From Desulfomicrobium orale DSM 12838 (lineage in GTDB: Bacteria > Desulfobacterota > Desulfovibrionia > Desulfovibrionales > Desulfomicrobiaceae), in assembly GCF_001553625.1 (NCBI RefSeq), contig NZ_CP014230.1, positions 2,046,001 through 2,110,000 of the forward strand: a stretch of DNA of 64,000 nt, in the 5' to 3' direction. Made by a program: the position numbers and the translations under genes. The notes under the pieces are model-generated. The model did not search any database. It was not told the DNA's origin and saw only the letters and a list, made by a program, of their open reading frames with translations. Positions 10,553 to 19,652 of the stretch are shown here, piece after piece. Within the stretch, counting starts at the first letter, position 1. Every line of letters begins with the position of its first letter.

Positions 10553-10581
10553 GGGCGCGGCAACGCCCTCTTGCTGCGCCC
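10553..10581. terminator. hairpin between convergent gatB and M20 peptidase genes
   Basis: Inverted repeat GGGCGC-g-GCAA / TTGC-t-GCGCCC with a seven-base loop lies just after the gatB stop and 18 bases before the end of the convergent peptidase gene. It has no T-run on either side, so it is at best a weak or Rho-assisted terminator or a 3'-end stabiliser. Confidence 0.4.
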
Positions 10582-10599
10582 TGTAAAAGGATGAAGGCT

Positions 10600-11715
10600 T
10601 CAGCTTTCCTTGGAGCGCATGAGTTCGGCCGTCAGGCGCGTGATCTGGATCAGGCTGTCCACGGTGATGAACTCGTCCGTGGTGTGTATCCGGCTCATGC
10701 CGATGCCCAGATTGATGGCCGCCATACCCTGGCCGGAGAAGACATTGGCGTCGCTGCCGCCGCCGGTGCCCTTCACTGCCGGAGTCAGCTCCAGGCGGGA
10801 GCAGGCCTCCAGAGCCTCCCGAAGGAGCGGACTGTCATCGGGCACACTCAGGGCGGGGTAGGCGAGCCTGGGCGTGAAGGAGAAATCGCCGCCGGCCTCC
10901 CCGGCCGCATCCGCGCAGCACCGGCGCATATATTCAATCTGTTCCTGAAGTCTGGCTTCCTCCTGAGCGCGGATTTCGGCGGTCAGGGTCACGCGGTCCG
11001 CCACGATGTTGGTCTGCGTGCCGCCTTCGATGCGCCCCAGGTTGGCCGTGGTTTCCCCGTCGATGCGCAGAAGACGCATGCGGGTGATGGCTCCGGCGGC
11101 CATCTGAATGGCGCTGATTCCTTTTTCCGGCTCGATGCCCGCGTGAGCCGGGCGCCCCAGAAACGTCATGGCGATGTCGGCCTTGGCGGGCGAGCGGGTG
11201 ATGATGGTGCCCACTGCTCCGCCGGAATCCAGCACCACGGCTTCTCCGGCCCCGACCAGAGAATAGTCCATGTTCCTGGCTCCGACGAGGCCTTCTTCCT
11301 CACAGATGGTGAAAAGCAGGAAGAGTTCGGGATGCGGGATGCTTTCTTCCTCCAGGTGGAAGAGGGCTTCCAGAATGGCCGCGATGCCTGCCTTGTCGTC
11401 TCCGCCGAGCACCGTGTCCGAGGCGGTGGTGATGACGCCGTCCTTCAGCACAGGCTGCACGCCGATGCAGGGCGGAACGCAGTCCATATGGGCGGAAAAG
11501 GCCCTGGGTTTGCCCGGGCCGGTGGCCGGAACGCGTACGATGAGGTTGCCTGTGTCGCCTCCGGCAAGCTTTCCGGCGTCGTCAATGCGGATATCAAAGC
11601 CGCGTGGAGCGAGCAGGGAGCACAAGTGGTCGGACACGGCCTTTTCGTGCAGAGAGGGGCTGTCGATGCGGACCAGATCAAAAAATGTTTTGGTCAGTCG
11701 CCGGGAATCGATCAT
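10600..11715 (-). CDS. M20 family metallopeptidase (PepT-like tripeptidase)
   Basis: A cytoplasmic zinc peptidase of 371 aa. The metal-binding landmarks occur in order: AHMDCVPP near residue 95, LGGDDKAGIAA near 124, the catalytic EEEG near 160 and an HTTDEF motif near the C-terminus. Between them is the dimerisation lid domain with GRPAHAG. This arrangement matches the PepT/PepT2 branch, which removes N-terminal residues from tripeptides, but related M20 enzymes deacylate amino acids, so the substrate is uncertain. It is transcribed divergently from the lipoprotein gene at 11906. Confidence 0.88.
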   Translation of the reverse strand: MIDSRRLTKTFFDLVRIDSPSLHEKAVSDHLCSLLAPRGFDIRIDDAGKLAGGDTGNLIVRVPATGPGKPRAFSAHMDCVPPCIGVQPVLKDGVITTASDTVLGGDDKAGIAAILEALFHLEEESIPHPELFLLFTICEEEGLVGARNMDYSLVGAGEAVVLDSGGAVGTIITRSPAKADIAMTFLGRPAHAGIEPEKGISAIQMAAGAITRMRLLRIDGETTANLGRIEGGTQTNIVADRVTLTAEIRAQEEARLQEQIEYMRRCCADAAGEAGGDFSFTPRLAYPALSVPDDSPLLREALEACSRLELTPAVKGTGGGSDANVFSGQGMAAINLGIGMSRIHTTDEFITVDSLIQITRLTAELMRSKES

Positions 11716-11905
11716 TATGGCATGTCCTTGACGGTTGGGGCTTGAGAACTTACCGCCGGAGCGGATTTCGGGGCTGCTTGCTGTTTTCCGGGTTCATGGC
11801 CGCACTGATGAGGGCCTGTCTGCGGTCAGCAGCTCTTTTGTCCTTTGCCGGACAAAGGTCAACCATGCTGCCGGGTTTGTGCCGGACATGAGGACGGGAG
11901 GACGG

Positions 11906-12835
11906 ATGAGAATATTTCTTGTGGCGGTGCTGTTGTTGTTCGGCTGCGACATGAACACGCCGGAGGATGTGATCGAGGCGGTGAATCGTGTGACGGGGCA
12001 GGAGGAGCCCGCTCCATTGCCGGAACTGGGACCGCCCCTTCTGATCGAGGACGGCGTGCGTCTGTACGAACTGCTGACTTCGCAGGAGACGGAGCAGATT
12101 TGGATCGCACTTCCCCCCGCCGGGGAGGATGCTCTTTCGGGCGGCGTGATTCCATGTGTGTTGTTGCCGCCCCTGGCCATGGACAGGGCTCTGGGCGGAC
12201 GGCTCGGCTCGGAGGACCTGGACCAGCTTCTTCTTTTCGCCCGTTCCGGAGTGGCCGCCGTGGCTTTCGACGTGCCCGGAGCCTGGGTCGAAGGCTCATC
12301 CCTGCCCATGATGCAAGCCGAGATGGAGCGATACATGGCGGATGACGGCGGGCTGCGGACGGCGCGGCAGGTTCTCGATGTTGTCCTCGCCCGTCTGCCG
12401 GAAGCCGATCCGGCGCGTCTCTGGGTGCTGGGTGAGGGCGCCGCCGGGACCCTGGCTCTGCGTCTGGCCGGACGGGACGCCCGTATCAAGGCTGTGGTGG
12501 CTTTCGATCCCGTCTCGGACATGCTGGCGCTGGCCGGGATGGAAGAATTGGCTCCGGCGTTTCAGGCCAGCCCCGGTCTGAAGGATTTCCTGCGCAAGCA
12601 GTCTCTGCAGGAGGCTCTGGACAGGCTGCGCTGCCCGGTGCTTCTTTTCCACGACGCGTTCCGGCATGAAAAGAACTTCGAGGACATAGACCATCTTTAT
12701 CTGGAAGCGCTGCGCCTTCAGAAAGACGTGTCCATGATCGACACCCTGAATGTGGACCCTGCTCACGCCGGTCTGGCTTCGCGCACGTCGCGCAGCCTGC
12801 GCTGGCTGGAATCCCTGAATCACCCCAAACACTGA
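11906..12835 (+). CDS. lipoprotein with alpha/beta-hydrolase fold, nucleophile missing
   Basis: The N-terminus is a lipoprotein signal with hydrophobic core and lipobox LFGC, the modified cysteine being residue 14, so the mature protein of about 296 aa is lipid-anchored. Start ATG 11906 has GGAGGAC upstream. The body has the order of strands expected for a dienelactone-hydrolase-like alpha/beta hydrolase, including VAFDVPGAW and FDPVSDM. At the nucleophile elbow, where GxSxG is expected, it reads GEGAA (176-180), with Gly178 in place of serine. It may therefore be a binding protein rather than an active esterase. It is followed eight bases later by the TM2 gene, so the two are likely co-transcribed. 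Confidence 0.75.
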   Translation: MRIFLVAVLLLFGCDMNTPEDVIEAVNRVTGQEEPAPLPELGPPLLIEDGVRLYELLTSQETEQIWIALPPAGEDALSGGVIPCVLLPPLAMDRALGGRLGSEDLDQLLLFARSGVAAVAFDVPGAWVEGSSLPMMQAEMERYMADDGGLRTARQVLDVVLARLPEADPARLWVLGEGAAGTLALRLAGRDARIKAVVAFDPVSDMLALAGMEELAPAFQASPGLKDFLRKQSLQEALDRLRCPVLLFHDAFRHEKNFEDIDHLYLEALRLQKDVSMIDTLNVDPAHAGLASRTSRSLRWLESLNHPKH

Positions 12836-12842
12836 GGTTGAT

Positions 12843-13238
12843 ATGCAGAAAGACACACACGACGTATTGCTGGGTTATTTGCTCTGGATTTTCGGATTCA
12901 CGGGATCGCACCGGTTCTATTACGGGCGCCCTGTTTCCGGGACCATCTACTTTTTTACCTTCGGCCTGCTGCTGGTGGGCTGGATCATCGATCTTTTTCT
13001 CATCCCTTCCATGGACCGCTCCGCCAGCATGCGGTTCTATCCCGGCCGGGTGAATTATTCCGTGGCCTGGCTGCTGCTCACGTTTCTGGGCATGTTCGGC
13101 GTGCACCGGATGTACATGGGCAAGTGGGTGACAGGCCTTTTGTACATGGTCACTTTCGGCTTTTTTCTGGTGGGATATATTTACGATTTCTGGACGCTGA
13201 ACAGCCAGATATCGTCCATCAATCTCGAACGGCGCTGA
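12843..13238 (+). CDS. tandem TM2-domain membrane protein
   Basis: A 131-aa inner-membrane protein built from two TM2 units. Each is a helical hairpin with a short turn: FGFTGSHRFYYGRP then a hydrophobic run, and FLGMFGVHRMYMGKW then a second run, each ending in an aspartate-containing segment (WIIDLF and YIYDFW). The repeated G-x-HR-x-Y pattern is typical of the family, whose molecular role is unknown. It sits directly behind the hydrolase-like lipoprotein gene and ends 31 bases before the convergent HDOD gene. Confidence 0.85.
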   Translation: MQKDTHDVLLGYLLWIFGFTGSHRFYYGRPVSGTIYFFTFGLLLVGWIIDLFLIPSMDRSASMRFYPGRVNYSVAWLLLTFLGMFGVHRMYMGKWVTGLLYMVTFGFFLVGYIYDFWTLNSQISSINLERR

Positions 13239-13269
13239 AGATTCCTGCCCACGGGAGCCGCGAGGGGGG

Positions 13270-14415
13270 TCAGTTGAGGGTGGCCTGGACGAGTCTGGCG
13301 CTGACCAGAATATCCCGCATCAGATCCCGGCTGAGGAGGAGCGTTGTGGCCTCTTCCCGGGAAATGGCCGCCGGATAGCCGGAGTCGAACACGTCCAGCA
13401 TATCCATCCGGCCTTCCTCCAGGCTTCCGTCCGCCGTGATCAGTTTGGCCAGCTGGTTGGCCAGAAAGAGCACGGTCAGGGAGCGCGAGGTCTCCGCCGC
13501 AAGCGGCGGGTGCGCGGTCGCCAGGGCGGGCAGATGATGCCACAGTATCAGTTCCCAGAGAGGGCCCGGCGCGCTGCCATCCCGTGCGGCCATGATTTGC
13601 GCCGCCTGCAGATGCGTGGCCGAGAGCAGTTCGTATTCTTCTTCCAGGGTGGGCGGGTAAGTCTGGCACCGGCCTTTGCCGATCATCGGGATGAGCACCA
13701 GTTTGCCGATGTCGTGCATGAGCCCGGCCGTGTACAGCATTCCGCTGTCCGGGTGCTGCAGCGCCCTGCCCATGAAGGACGCGATGATGGCGGTGACGTT
13801 CATGTGCCGCCACACTTCCTGAAACATGCCGCGCTGGAGGGCCGTGGAGTAGAGCGTGTGGGGCATGGCCTGAAAGACCAGCAGCGATTTCAGATTGTCG
13901 ATGCCCAGAATGTTCACCGCCGTATGGATGGAGCGGACTCCCTGCGTCATGCCGAAGACGGGAGAGTTGGCGGCCTTGAGCACATGGGAGGACAGCACCG
14001 GGTCGCGGGTGACCGTGACGGCCGCCTCCTCCAGACTGATGGACGGGCTGTTCAGGTGCATGAGGGAAGAATGCAGGGTGCTTATCTTCTGGAAGGAACT
14101 GATCAGGCCGCCCATGGCCACCTTGGCCGTTTCGGAGGGCTCTTCATGGGCGGCGGACATGCGGCGTTCTCCCGTGGAAACAGCCCGCTCCGCATAGATG
14201 CGCTCCAGCGCGGCGGGGATGATGTTTTCCCAGAGGAGACAGGCTTCTTCCTCCTCTTCGGCGGAGGTCATTCCCCGGGTGGGCACGGGTGCGACGGAAT
14301 GCGGATCGAGAGGCTCGATACGCGGTTTTTTTCCGGCCATCTGGTATAAGACAGCGGCGCAGGCCGCTATGGCGAGCAGGATCAGGATGACGGTCATGGC
14401 TGTTCCGGAAAGCAT
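13270..14415 (-). CDS. membrane-anchored HDOD-domain signalling protein
   Basis: The first 25 residues form one membrane anchor (VILILLAIAACAAVLY). A charged linker follows, then an HDOD domain from about residue 95 to 300. Within it, LMHDIGKL keeps the His-Asp pair of the wider HD superfamily and NSPVFG is typical of HDOD proteins. Such proteins sit in stress, motility or second-messenger circuits, but their biochemical activity is mostly unproven. Either ATG 14415 or ATG 14397 could start translation. Length 381 aa. The function here is inferred from family only. Confidence 0.8.
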   Translation of the reverse strand: MLSGTAMTVILILLAIAACAAVLYQMAGKKPRIEPLDPHSVAPVPTRGMTSAEEEEEACLLWENIIPAALERIYAERAVSTGERRMSAAHEEPSETAKVAMGGLISSFQKISTLHSSLMHLNSPSISLEEAAVTVTRDPVLSSHVLKAANSPVFGMTQGVRSIHTAVNILGIDNLKSLLVFQAMPHTLYSTALQRGMFQEVWRHMNVTAIIASFMGRALQHPDSGMLYTAGLMHDIGKLVLIPMIGKGRCQTYPPTLEEEYELLSATHLQAAQIMAARDGSAPGPLWELILWHHLPALATAHPPLAAETSRSLTVLFLANQLAKLITADGSLEEGRMDMLDVFDSGYPAAISREEATTLLLSRDLMRDILVSARLVQATLN

Positions 14416-14521
14416 GGTTTCTGTTCCATCGGTTTTTGAATGCGTATTCTGAAGAGGCCGTTTGTAAAGTACGAATAGCTCCGGCGCTCTTCTTTTTCGA
14501 AAAGGTTATCCCTGTATGGTC

Positions 14522-14558
14522 AGAGGGCGGCGTTCTCAGGAACACCGCCCTCTTTTTT
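14522..14558 (+). terminator. strong intrinsic terminator with no plus-strand gene before it
   Basis: A perfect nine-base stem AGAGGGCGG/CCGCCCTCT, extended inside by GTTC/GAAC, is followed by six T's. It points along the plus strand. The nearest genes on both sides (HDOD and DUF1328) lie on the minus strand, so it ends some transcript that has no visible protein gene. Read on the minus strand the hairpin has no T-run. Confidence 0.75.
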
Positions 14559-14606
14559 GGTTCAGTCACCGCGTTGTCGCGGCGGTTCAGTTCACAGGAT
14601 GTCCGG

Positions 14607-14765
14607 TCAGCGTTTGCGCCCCACGAAGAAGGAAACCACAAACACTATGAGGAAAAGCACAAAGAGTATTTTCGCTATTCCGGCAGCGGTTCCGGCAATG
14701 CCTGTAAACCCCAGTACGCCCGCAATGATTGCGATAACGAGAAACATGATGGACCAGGACAGCAT
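14607..14765 (-). CDS. DUF1328 small membrane protein
   Basis: A 52-aa protein starting at ATG 14765, with an ideal GGAGG nine bases upstream. It has two hydrophobic segments, the first beginning [16 protein letters not shown] and the second rich in Val, Leu and Phe, and ends with the basic tail GRKR. This is the layout of the DUF1328 (YtjA) family of tiny inner-membrane proteins of unknown function, often reported in stress regulons of other bacteria. It lies between gcvPB and the HDOD gene. The gene is short but the ribosome site and family likeness make it convincing. Confidence 0.85.
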   Translation of the reverse strand: MLSWSIMFLVIAIIAGVLGFTGIAGTAAGIAKILFVLFLIVFVVSFFVGRKR

Positions 14766-14809
14766 GGCGAATCCTCCTTGGATACAGGATTGCTCGTTCC
14801 GGACAGGTG

Positions 14810-16255
14810 TCAGAGTATGGAATCATCCACCAGTTCCATGTTCCGGGCCGCCCGCACTTCATCCAGACGGCGCACGGGCGTGGTTTCGGGGGCCTCCCGC
14901 ACGGAATCGGGATCCATCTCGGCGCGGGCCAGGATCTCCACGAGATCGTCCGCAAAAGCGTCCAGAGTTTCCCTGCTCTCCGTTTCCGTGGGCTCGAACA
15001 TCAGGCATTCCTTGACGATGAGCGGAAAATAGATGGTCGGGGCGTAGTGGCCTTTGTCCAGCAGGGCCTTGGCGATATCCAGAGCGCGTACGCCGTTTTG
15101 GGCCTGCTTCACGGCCGAGGCCACGAATTCGTGCATGCACACGCGGTTGAAGGGGATATCCAGATGTCCCTCCAGCCGTTTGCGCAGGTAGTTGGCGGCC
15201 AGAACCGCGTTTTCCGAGGCTCTGACAAGACCTTCGCGGCCCAGGCGCAGAATGTAGGCGTATGCCTTGAGGATGACGCCGAAGTTGCCGTAGAAGGGCG
15301 CGATGTACCCGATGGACTTGGGATAGCCGTGATCGAGGCGGTACTGTCCGTCCTCCTGCTTCACCACCCGCGGCACGGGCAGATAATCCGCCAGACGCCG
15401 GCTGACGCCCACGGGTCCCGCGCCGGGTCCGCCGCCACCGTGAGGCGTGGCGAAGGTTTTGTGCAGATTCAGGTGTACCACGTCGAACCCTGCGTCGCCC
15501 ACGCGCATCTTGCCCATGACGGCGTTCAGGTTCGCTCCGTCGTAGTAGAGCAGCCCGTCCACGCCATGAACCAGCTCGACGATGCGCTCCAGGCCGTTCT
15601 CGAAAAGTCCCAGCGTGTTGGGGCAGGTCATCATCAGACCGGCCACTTCGTCGTCCAGCACGCGCTCCAGAGCCTCCGGATCGATCATGCCGTTCACGGA
15701 TTCGAGAGAGATCACATCGTACCCGGCAACAGCCGCCGAGGCCGGGTTGGTGCCGTGGGCGGAATCGGGTACGATAATCTTGGTTTTTCTGTTGCCCCTG
15801 TCGTTGTGATAGGCGGCCATGAGCATGACCCCGGTCAGCTCGCCGTGGGCTCCGGCCATGGGCTGCAGGGTGAAGGCGGCCATGCCGGTGATTTCCGAGA
15901 GCAGCCGTTCGGTTTCGAGGAGCACTTCCAGAGCGCCCTGGGCCAGATGCCCGGCGCCTTCAATCTGAGGCGTGAGGGGATGCAGCCCGGTGAAGCCGGG
16001 ATGGGCGGCCACGGTTTCCGTGAATCTGGGGTTATATTTCATGGTGCACGACCCCAGCGGATAGAAATTGCCGTCCACGCTGAAATTCAGCCGGGAAAGC
16101 CGGGTGAAATGCCGCATGACGTCGAGTTCGGACAGCTCGGGCAATCTGGGTGGCTCCTGCCGCAGAAGTTCTGACGGAATGGATGTTTCTTCGGGAGCGC
16201 CGTCGGGCCAGACGCCTTTTCTGCCGGGAACGGATTGGGAAAACAGTGTCTTCAC
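14810..16255 (-). CDS. gcvPB: glycine dehydrogenase (decarboxylating) subunit 2
   Basis: This is the C-terminal half of the split P-protein of the glycine cleavage system. It holds the PLP-binding lysine in [16 protein letters not shown] at mid-protein. P-protein decarboxylates glycine and passes the aminomethyl group to the lipoyl arm of GcvH. The start is the GTG at 16255, which overlaps the gcvPA stop in GTGA and has GGAGG just upstream; length is 481 aa. The two-subunit form is usual in this group. The aminomethyltransferase gcvT is not in the window. Confidence 0.95.
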   Translation of the reverse strand: MKTLFSQSVPGRKGVWPDGAPEETSIPSELLRQEPPRLPELSELDVMRHFTRLSRLNFSVDGNFYPLGSCTMKYNPRFTETVAAHPGFTGLHPLTPQIEGAGHLAQGALEVLLETERLLSEITGMAAFTLQPMAGAHGELTGVMLMAAYHNDRGNRKTKIIVPDSAHGTNPASAAVAGYDVISLESVNGMIDPEALERVLDDEVAGLMMTCPNTLGLFENGLERIVELVHGVDGLLYYDGANLNAVMGKMRVGDAGFDVVHLNLHKTFATPHGGGGPGAGPVGVSRRLADYLPVPRVVKQEDGQYRLDHGYPKSIGYIAPFYGNFGVILKAYAYILRLGREGLVRASENAVLAANYLRKRLEGHLDIPFNRVCMHEFVASAVKQAQNGVRALDIAKALLDKGHYAPTIYFPLIVKECLMFEPTETESRETLDAFADDLVEILARAEMDPDSVREAPETTPVRRLDEVRAARNMELVDDSIL

Positions 16256-17580
16256 AGGATGCCTCCGATCAGCCGGGTCAGGGCGGCGATGTCTTGCGGG
16301 GATGTTTTTTCCGTGCAGGCCACCAGCAGATGGTTGTCCATGCCCTGGTAATGATTTCCCAGGGGAAAGCCGGGGATGACCCCATCCTCGAGCAGCCGGC
16401 GGACGGCTTCCTGCGCGCGCATCGGCAGTTCCACGGTGAATTCGTTTCCGAAGGGGCTGTTTGCCACCCGCACGCCGGGCAGGGCGGTCAGGGCATCGGC
16501 GGCATTTTTCGCCCGTTCGGCGCAGAGCCGGGCCGTCTTTCGCAGTCCCTCGGGTCCCAGAAGGCTCATGTGGATGAGGGAGCGCAGGGCGCACAGGGCC
16601 TGGTTGGAGCAGATGTTGGATGTGGCCTTCTCGCGCCGGATGTGCTGTTCCCGCGCCTGCAGGGTGAGCACGAAGCCGGTCTTGCCGTTTTTGTCCACGG
16701 TGCGGCCGGCGATGCGGCCGGGCATCTGGCGGACAAGCTTTTTGGAGCAGGCCATGATACCCAGATACGGGCCGCCGAAACTGAGCGGCAGGCCCAGGCT
16801 CTGGCCTTCGGCCACGGCGATGTCCGCGCCCATCTGGCCGGGAGTTTTCAGGATGGCCTGCAGAACCGGATAGACCGAGATGACGGCCACGGCCTGATGT
16901 TCGGCGGCTTTGGCGAAAAGCGCGGTGAAATCCTGGATGGTCCCGAAGAAATTGGGATTCTGGACGATGACGGCCGCCGTGTCGTCGTTGATGGCGGCCA
17001 TGAGGGCCTGGGCGTCCGTATGGCAGTCCCGGTGGGGCACGGTGACCAGATTGAGCTTCAGGTTGGCCGTGTGGGTGGCCAGCATGATCCGGTGGATGGG
17101 GTTCACGCTTTCGGAAATGATGATGGTCGAACGCCGGGTGTGGCGCACGGCCATCATGGCGGCCTCATACAGGGCCGTGCCGCCGTCGTAGAGGGACGCG
17201 TTGGCATAGTCCATGTCGAAGAGCCGGGCCACTGCGGTCTGGTACTCGAAAATGGCCTGGAGCATGCCCTGGGAGGCTTCGGCCTGATACGGGGTGTAGG
17301 CCGTGGAAAATTCTCCGCGGGAGCACAGGGCGTCCACGGCGCTCGGGATGTAGTGATCGTAGAACCCGGCACCCAGAAAAGAAGTCAGGTCCGTACGGTT
17401 TCCGGCGGCGGTCCGGTTCAGCTTACGGAGAACCTCCATTTCGCTCATTCCCTGGGGAATGTGCAGCTCTCCGGCCCGCAGGCGCGCCGGGATGTCCGCG
17501 AACAGCGCGTCGATGTCCGGTACGCCGATGGTTTGCAGCATGGCCCGCTGGTCGGCGGGAGTGTGGGGGATAAACGGCAT
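16252..17580 (-). CDS. gcvPA: glycine dehydrogenase (decarboxylating) subunit 1
   Basis: The N-terminal half of the split P-protein, 442 aa. It has the typical opening PFIPHTPADQRAML, the LTSFLGAGFYDHY block near residue 60 and the YTPYQAEASQGMLQ segment. It pairs with gcvPB to form an alpha2beta2 enzyme, and the four-base overlap with gcvPB suggests coupled translation at equal dose. It follows gcvH after a 79-base gap on the same strand. Confidence 0.95.
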   Translation of the reverse strand: MPFIPHTPADQRAMLQTIGVPDIDALFADIPARLRAGELHIPQGMSEMEVLRKLNRTAAGNRTDLTSFLGAGFYDHYIPSAVDALCSRGEFSTAYTPYQAEASQGMLQAIFEYQTAVARLFDMDYANASLYDGGTALYEAAMMAVRHTRRSTIIISESVNPIHRIMLATHTANLKLNLVTVPHRDCHTDAQALMAAINDDTAAVIVQNPNFFGTIQDFTALFAKAAEHQAVAVISVYPVLQAILKTPGQMGADIAVAEGQSLGLPLSFGGPYLGIMACSKKLVRQMPGRIAGRTVDKNGKTGFVLTLQAREQHIRREKATSNICSNQALCALRSLIHMSLLGPEGLRKTARLCAERAKNAADALTALPGVRVANSPFGNEFTVELPMRAQEAVRRLLEDGVIPGFPLGNHYQGMDNHLLVACTEKTSPQDIAALTRLIGGIL

Positions 17581-17659
17581 GGCGGCTCCGCTGGCGGGTT
17601 ATCAGGACTTTGGCCGCGAAAGAGGCTCGCTTCTTCGCGGGCGTGGGATATCCGGTTTT

Positions 17660-18040
17660 CTAGTGCGCTTCGGATGCGCACCGGGCGGCATAGGCCGCCG
17701 CGTCGAGCAGGGCGGGAACGGACCCGGCCAGCCGGATTTTGAACATCCATCCCGCGCCGAAGGGAGCCTGGTTGACGAGTTCAGGCGTGTCTTCGAGCGC
17801 AGTGTTGACCTCCGTCACTTCGCCGCTGACCGGAGCGTAGATGTCGCTGGCCGCCTTGACGGATTCCACGCTGCCGATTTCCTTTCCGGCCACGGCCTGG
17901 TCTCCGGGACGGGGCAGTTCCACGAACGTCAGATCGCCCAGCTGTTCCTGCGCGAACTGCGTGATGCCCACGGTAACCGTATCGCCTTCGATTTTCGCCC
18001 ATTCGTGAGTGGGCGCGTACAGAAGCTCCTGAGGGTTCAT
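17660..18040 (-). CDS. gcvH: glycine cleavage system H protein
   Basis: A 126-aa lipoyl carrier. The start at ATG 18040 has CGGAGG six bases before it and begins with [16 protein letters not shown]. The lipoylated lysine lies in [11 protein letters not shown], and the family's EVN and GAGWMFKI elements follow. It shuttles the aminomethyl group between P-protein and T-protein. It is the first gene of the minus-strand glycine operon. No glycine riboswitch fold was seen in the 143 bases upstream. Confidence 0.95.
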   Translation of the reverse strand: MNPQELLYAPTHEWAKIEGDTVTVGITQFAQEQLGDLTFVELPRPGDQAVAGKEIGSVESVKAASDIYAPVSGEVTEVNTALEDTPELVNQAPFGAGWMFKIRLAGSVPALLDAAAYAARCASEAH

Positions 18041-18183
18041 GCTGCCTCCGGCAATGTTTCCTGGTTTCTGAAGCGCTTGAATTCGGCGGTATGTAAAGAT
18101 AATATGCCGAAAGAGCAATGCGGAGATGCCGCGGACATGACAGGACCGCAGCCGCTGTACATAACTGGTATCGCGAGGGAGAT

Positions 18184-18723
18184 ATGAATTTGTTCGGGAG
18201 AGTCATGGTGTGGGCCGCTCTGGTCTTGCTTCCGTCCACGGTCTGGAGCCAGGATCTGAGTGCGGAGCAGGTGAAGGGGTTTGTCGGCGTCATGGAGGAG
18301 TTCAGGCCCTTTTTCGAGCGCTATGCCGAGGATGCCGACGACGACGGCGACCCTGCCAGCACCGCGAAGCTGGTGACGGACTGGGCCCATGAGTTCAAAT
18401 GCAGTTCCGACATGCTGACAGTGCTTGAGAAACACGGGTTCGATCAGGATTCGTGGCCCGTTGTGGCGGCCCGGGTGAGTCAGGCCTATATGGCGGTGAA
18501 ATTCGGCGAACACGGCCAGGACGCCCTTGGCCAGATGCGCCGGGCCGTGATGGAGATAGAGGGCAATCGGGACATCTCCGCCGAAGACAAGGCCCAGATG
18601 CTCGCTCAGATGAAGGAAAACATGGCGGTCATGGAAAAAACCCTGAGTGCTCCGGCGGCGGATCAGGATGCCGTCAGGGAGTTTATCCCGCAGCTGGACG
18701 CTGTGTTCGGCTGGTCCGATTAA
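18184..18723 (+). CDS. exported hypothetical protein
   Basis: A 179-aa protein whose first 22 residues form a standard Sec signal peptide ([12 protein letters not shown] core, cleavage predicted after VWS). The mature part is acidic and helical, with one cysteine (FKCSSDM) and an Asp-rich patch (EDADDDGD) that might bind a cation. No known family was recognised. ATG 18184 has GGGAG three bases away, rather close, but no better start exists. It ends 94 bases before the insertion sequence, and codon use is native. It is probably a periplasmic protein. Confidence 0.7.
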   Translation: MNLFGRVMVWAALVLLPSTVWSQDLSAEQVKGFVGVMEEFRPFFERYAEDADDDGDPASTAKLVTDWAHEFKCSSDMLTVLEKHGFDQDSWPVVAARVSQAYMAVKFGEHGQDALGQMRRAVMEIEGNRDISAEDKAQMLAQMKENMAVMEKTLSAPAADQDAVREFIPQLDAVFGWSD

Positions 18724-18817
18724 ACTCCCGCACCGTGGGGTGCGGCCGGATTCCGTCCAGAAGGAGGCGGGGGAGTAACAGCCCGTGATCGTTGCCGGAA
18801 GAGGAACAATCAGCCTA

Positions 18818-18834
18818 GGTTCAGGCCTCATTAA
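18818..18834 (+). repeat. left terminal inverted repeat of the IS5-family element
   Basis: Reads GGTTCAGGCCTCATTAA. It matches the reverse complement of the right end at 15 of 17 positions. Confidence 0.88.
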
Positions 18835-19588
18835 ATGAGATAGAAAATGAGGGAAGCCGCGAGGCACAGAGCTGAAAAGAAGGTATGCGCGCAGCGGTCA
18901 TAACGCATGGCTATTCTGCGCCAGTCCTTGATCCTGCCAAACATGATCTCGATCTTGTGCCGCTGTTTATACAGATTTTTATCGTAAGAGATGGGTCTCT
19001 TCCGGCTCCTTCCGGGCGGGATGCAGGGCGTAATGCCTCTGGCGTGCAGGGCATCACGGAACCAGTCGGCGTCATAACCACGGTCCGCCAGCAGCTCCCT
19101 GGCCTCAGGTAAAGCATCCATAAGCAGGGCGGCTCCTTTGTAGTCGCTCACCTGGCCTTCTGTGAGCTTCATGACCAGGGGCCTGCCGTGACCGTCGCAA
19201 ACAGCATGGAGTTTGGAGTTCAGACCGCCCTTTGTGCGTCCGATGCAGCGGGAAAGAGCCCCTTTTTGAGCAAGCTTGCGGCGGTACGATGGGCTTTGAG
19301 GTGGGTCGCATCGATCATCAATCGTCCATCTTTTCCCGCTGTTTTTGCCAATTCGGTAAAAATATTGTTGAAGACGCCCATCCGGCTCCAGCGCAAAAAG
19401 CGGTTGTACAGCGTTTTATACGGGCCATACTCACGCGGTGCATCTTTCCACTGCAGGCCATGTTTGATGACATAAATGATGCCGCTTATGACTTTCCGGT
19501 CATCGACCCGCGGAATACCATGTGATCGTGGAAAGAAGGGCTTGATACGTTCGAGTTGTTCGGCAGAAAGGCAGAAAAGTTGGCTCAT
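18831..19588 (-). CDS. IS5-family transposase, orfAB by -1 frameshift
   Basis: orfA runs from ATG 19588 (GGAGG upstream, first residues MSQLFCLSAEQ) to 19220. orfB lies one frame back and runs to 18831. Joined at the slippery site by a -1 shift, 758 bases plus the re-read base give exactly 253 codons, a 252-aa enzyme of normal IS5 length. The DDE triad is visible: Asp in MIDATHLKAH (orfA), Asp in LLADRGYDAD, and Glu in the Y-(2)-R-(3)-E-(6)-K signature near the C-terminus. orfA begins with the usual DUF4096-type helical domain. The break in frame is probably programmed, not a mutation. Confidence 0.88.
19262..19268 (-). other. candidate programmed -1 frameshift site in the transposase
   Basis: On the coding strand the orfA codons CTC AAA AAG GGG contain the run CAAAAAG. 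Slipping back one base changes the reading to CAA AAA GGG, and the frame then continues with GALSRCIGRTKGG, as expected for an IS5 transposase. A run of A's ending in AAG is the common slippery type in this family. Confidence 0.7.
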
Positions 19589-19635
19589 GGCGTCCTCCTT
19601 GAGCACAACTAACCAGATTTTCTGCTTTTTGGCAA

Positions 19636-19652
19636 TTAATGAGGACTGAGCC
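19636..19652 (-). repeat. right terminal inverted repeat of the IS5-family element
   Basis: Reads TTAATGAGGACTGAGCC on the plus strand, the inverted partner of the left end with two mismatches. A TA follows directly. Confidence 0.88.

Larger units (their letters stand above)
18818..19652 (-). mobile_element. IS5-family insertion sequence (IS427-like group), 835 bp
   Basis: The element is bounded by 17-base terminal inverted repeats with two mismatches (18818-18834 and 19636-19652). It is flanked on both sides by TA, consistent with a TA target duplication. It holds one transposase split over two overlapping minus-strand frames joined by a likely -1 frameshift. All DDE residues are present and both ends intact, so the element may still be mobile. 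It sits 24 bases before the start of a receiver-domain gene and keeps that gene's ribosome site. Confidence 0.9.

Noticed and set aside
14807-16174. Plus-strand frame of 455 codons opposite gcvPB
   Set aside because: Antisense shadow; gcvPB is unmistakable on the minus strand.
18041-18183. Glycine riboswitch before gcvH
   Set aside because: The stretch is short and AT-mixed, with none of the paired-helix pattern of a glycine aptamer.
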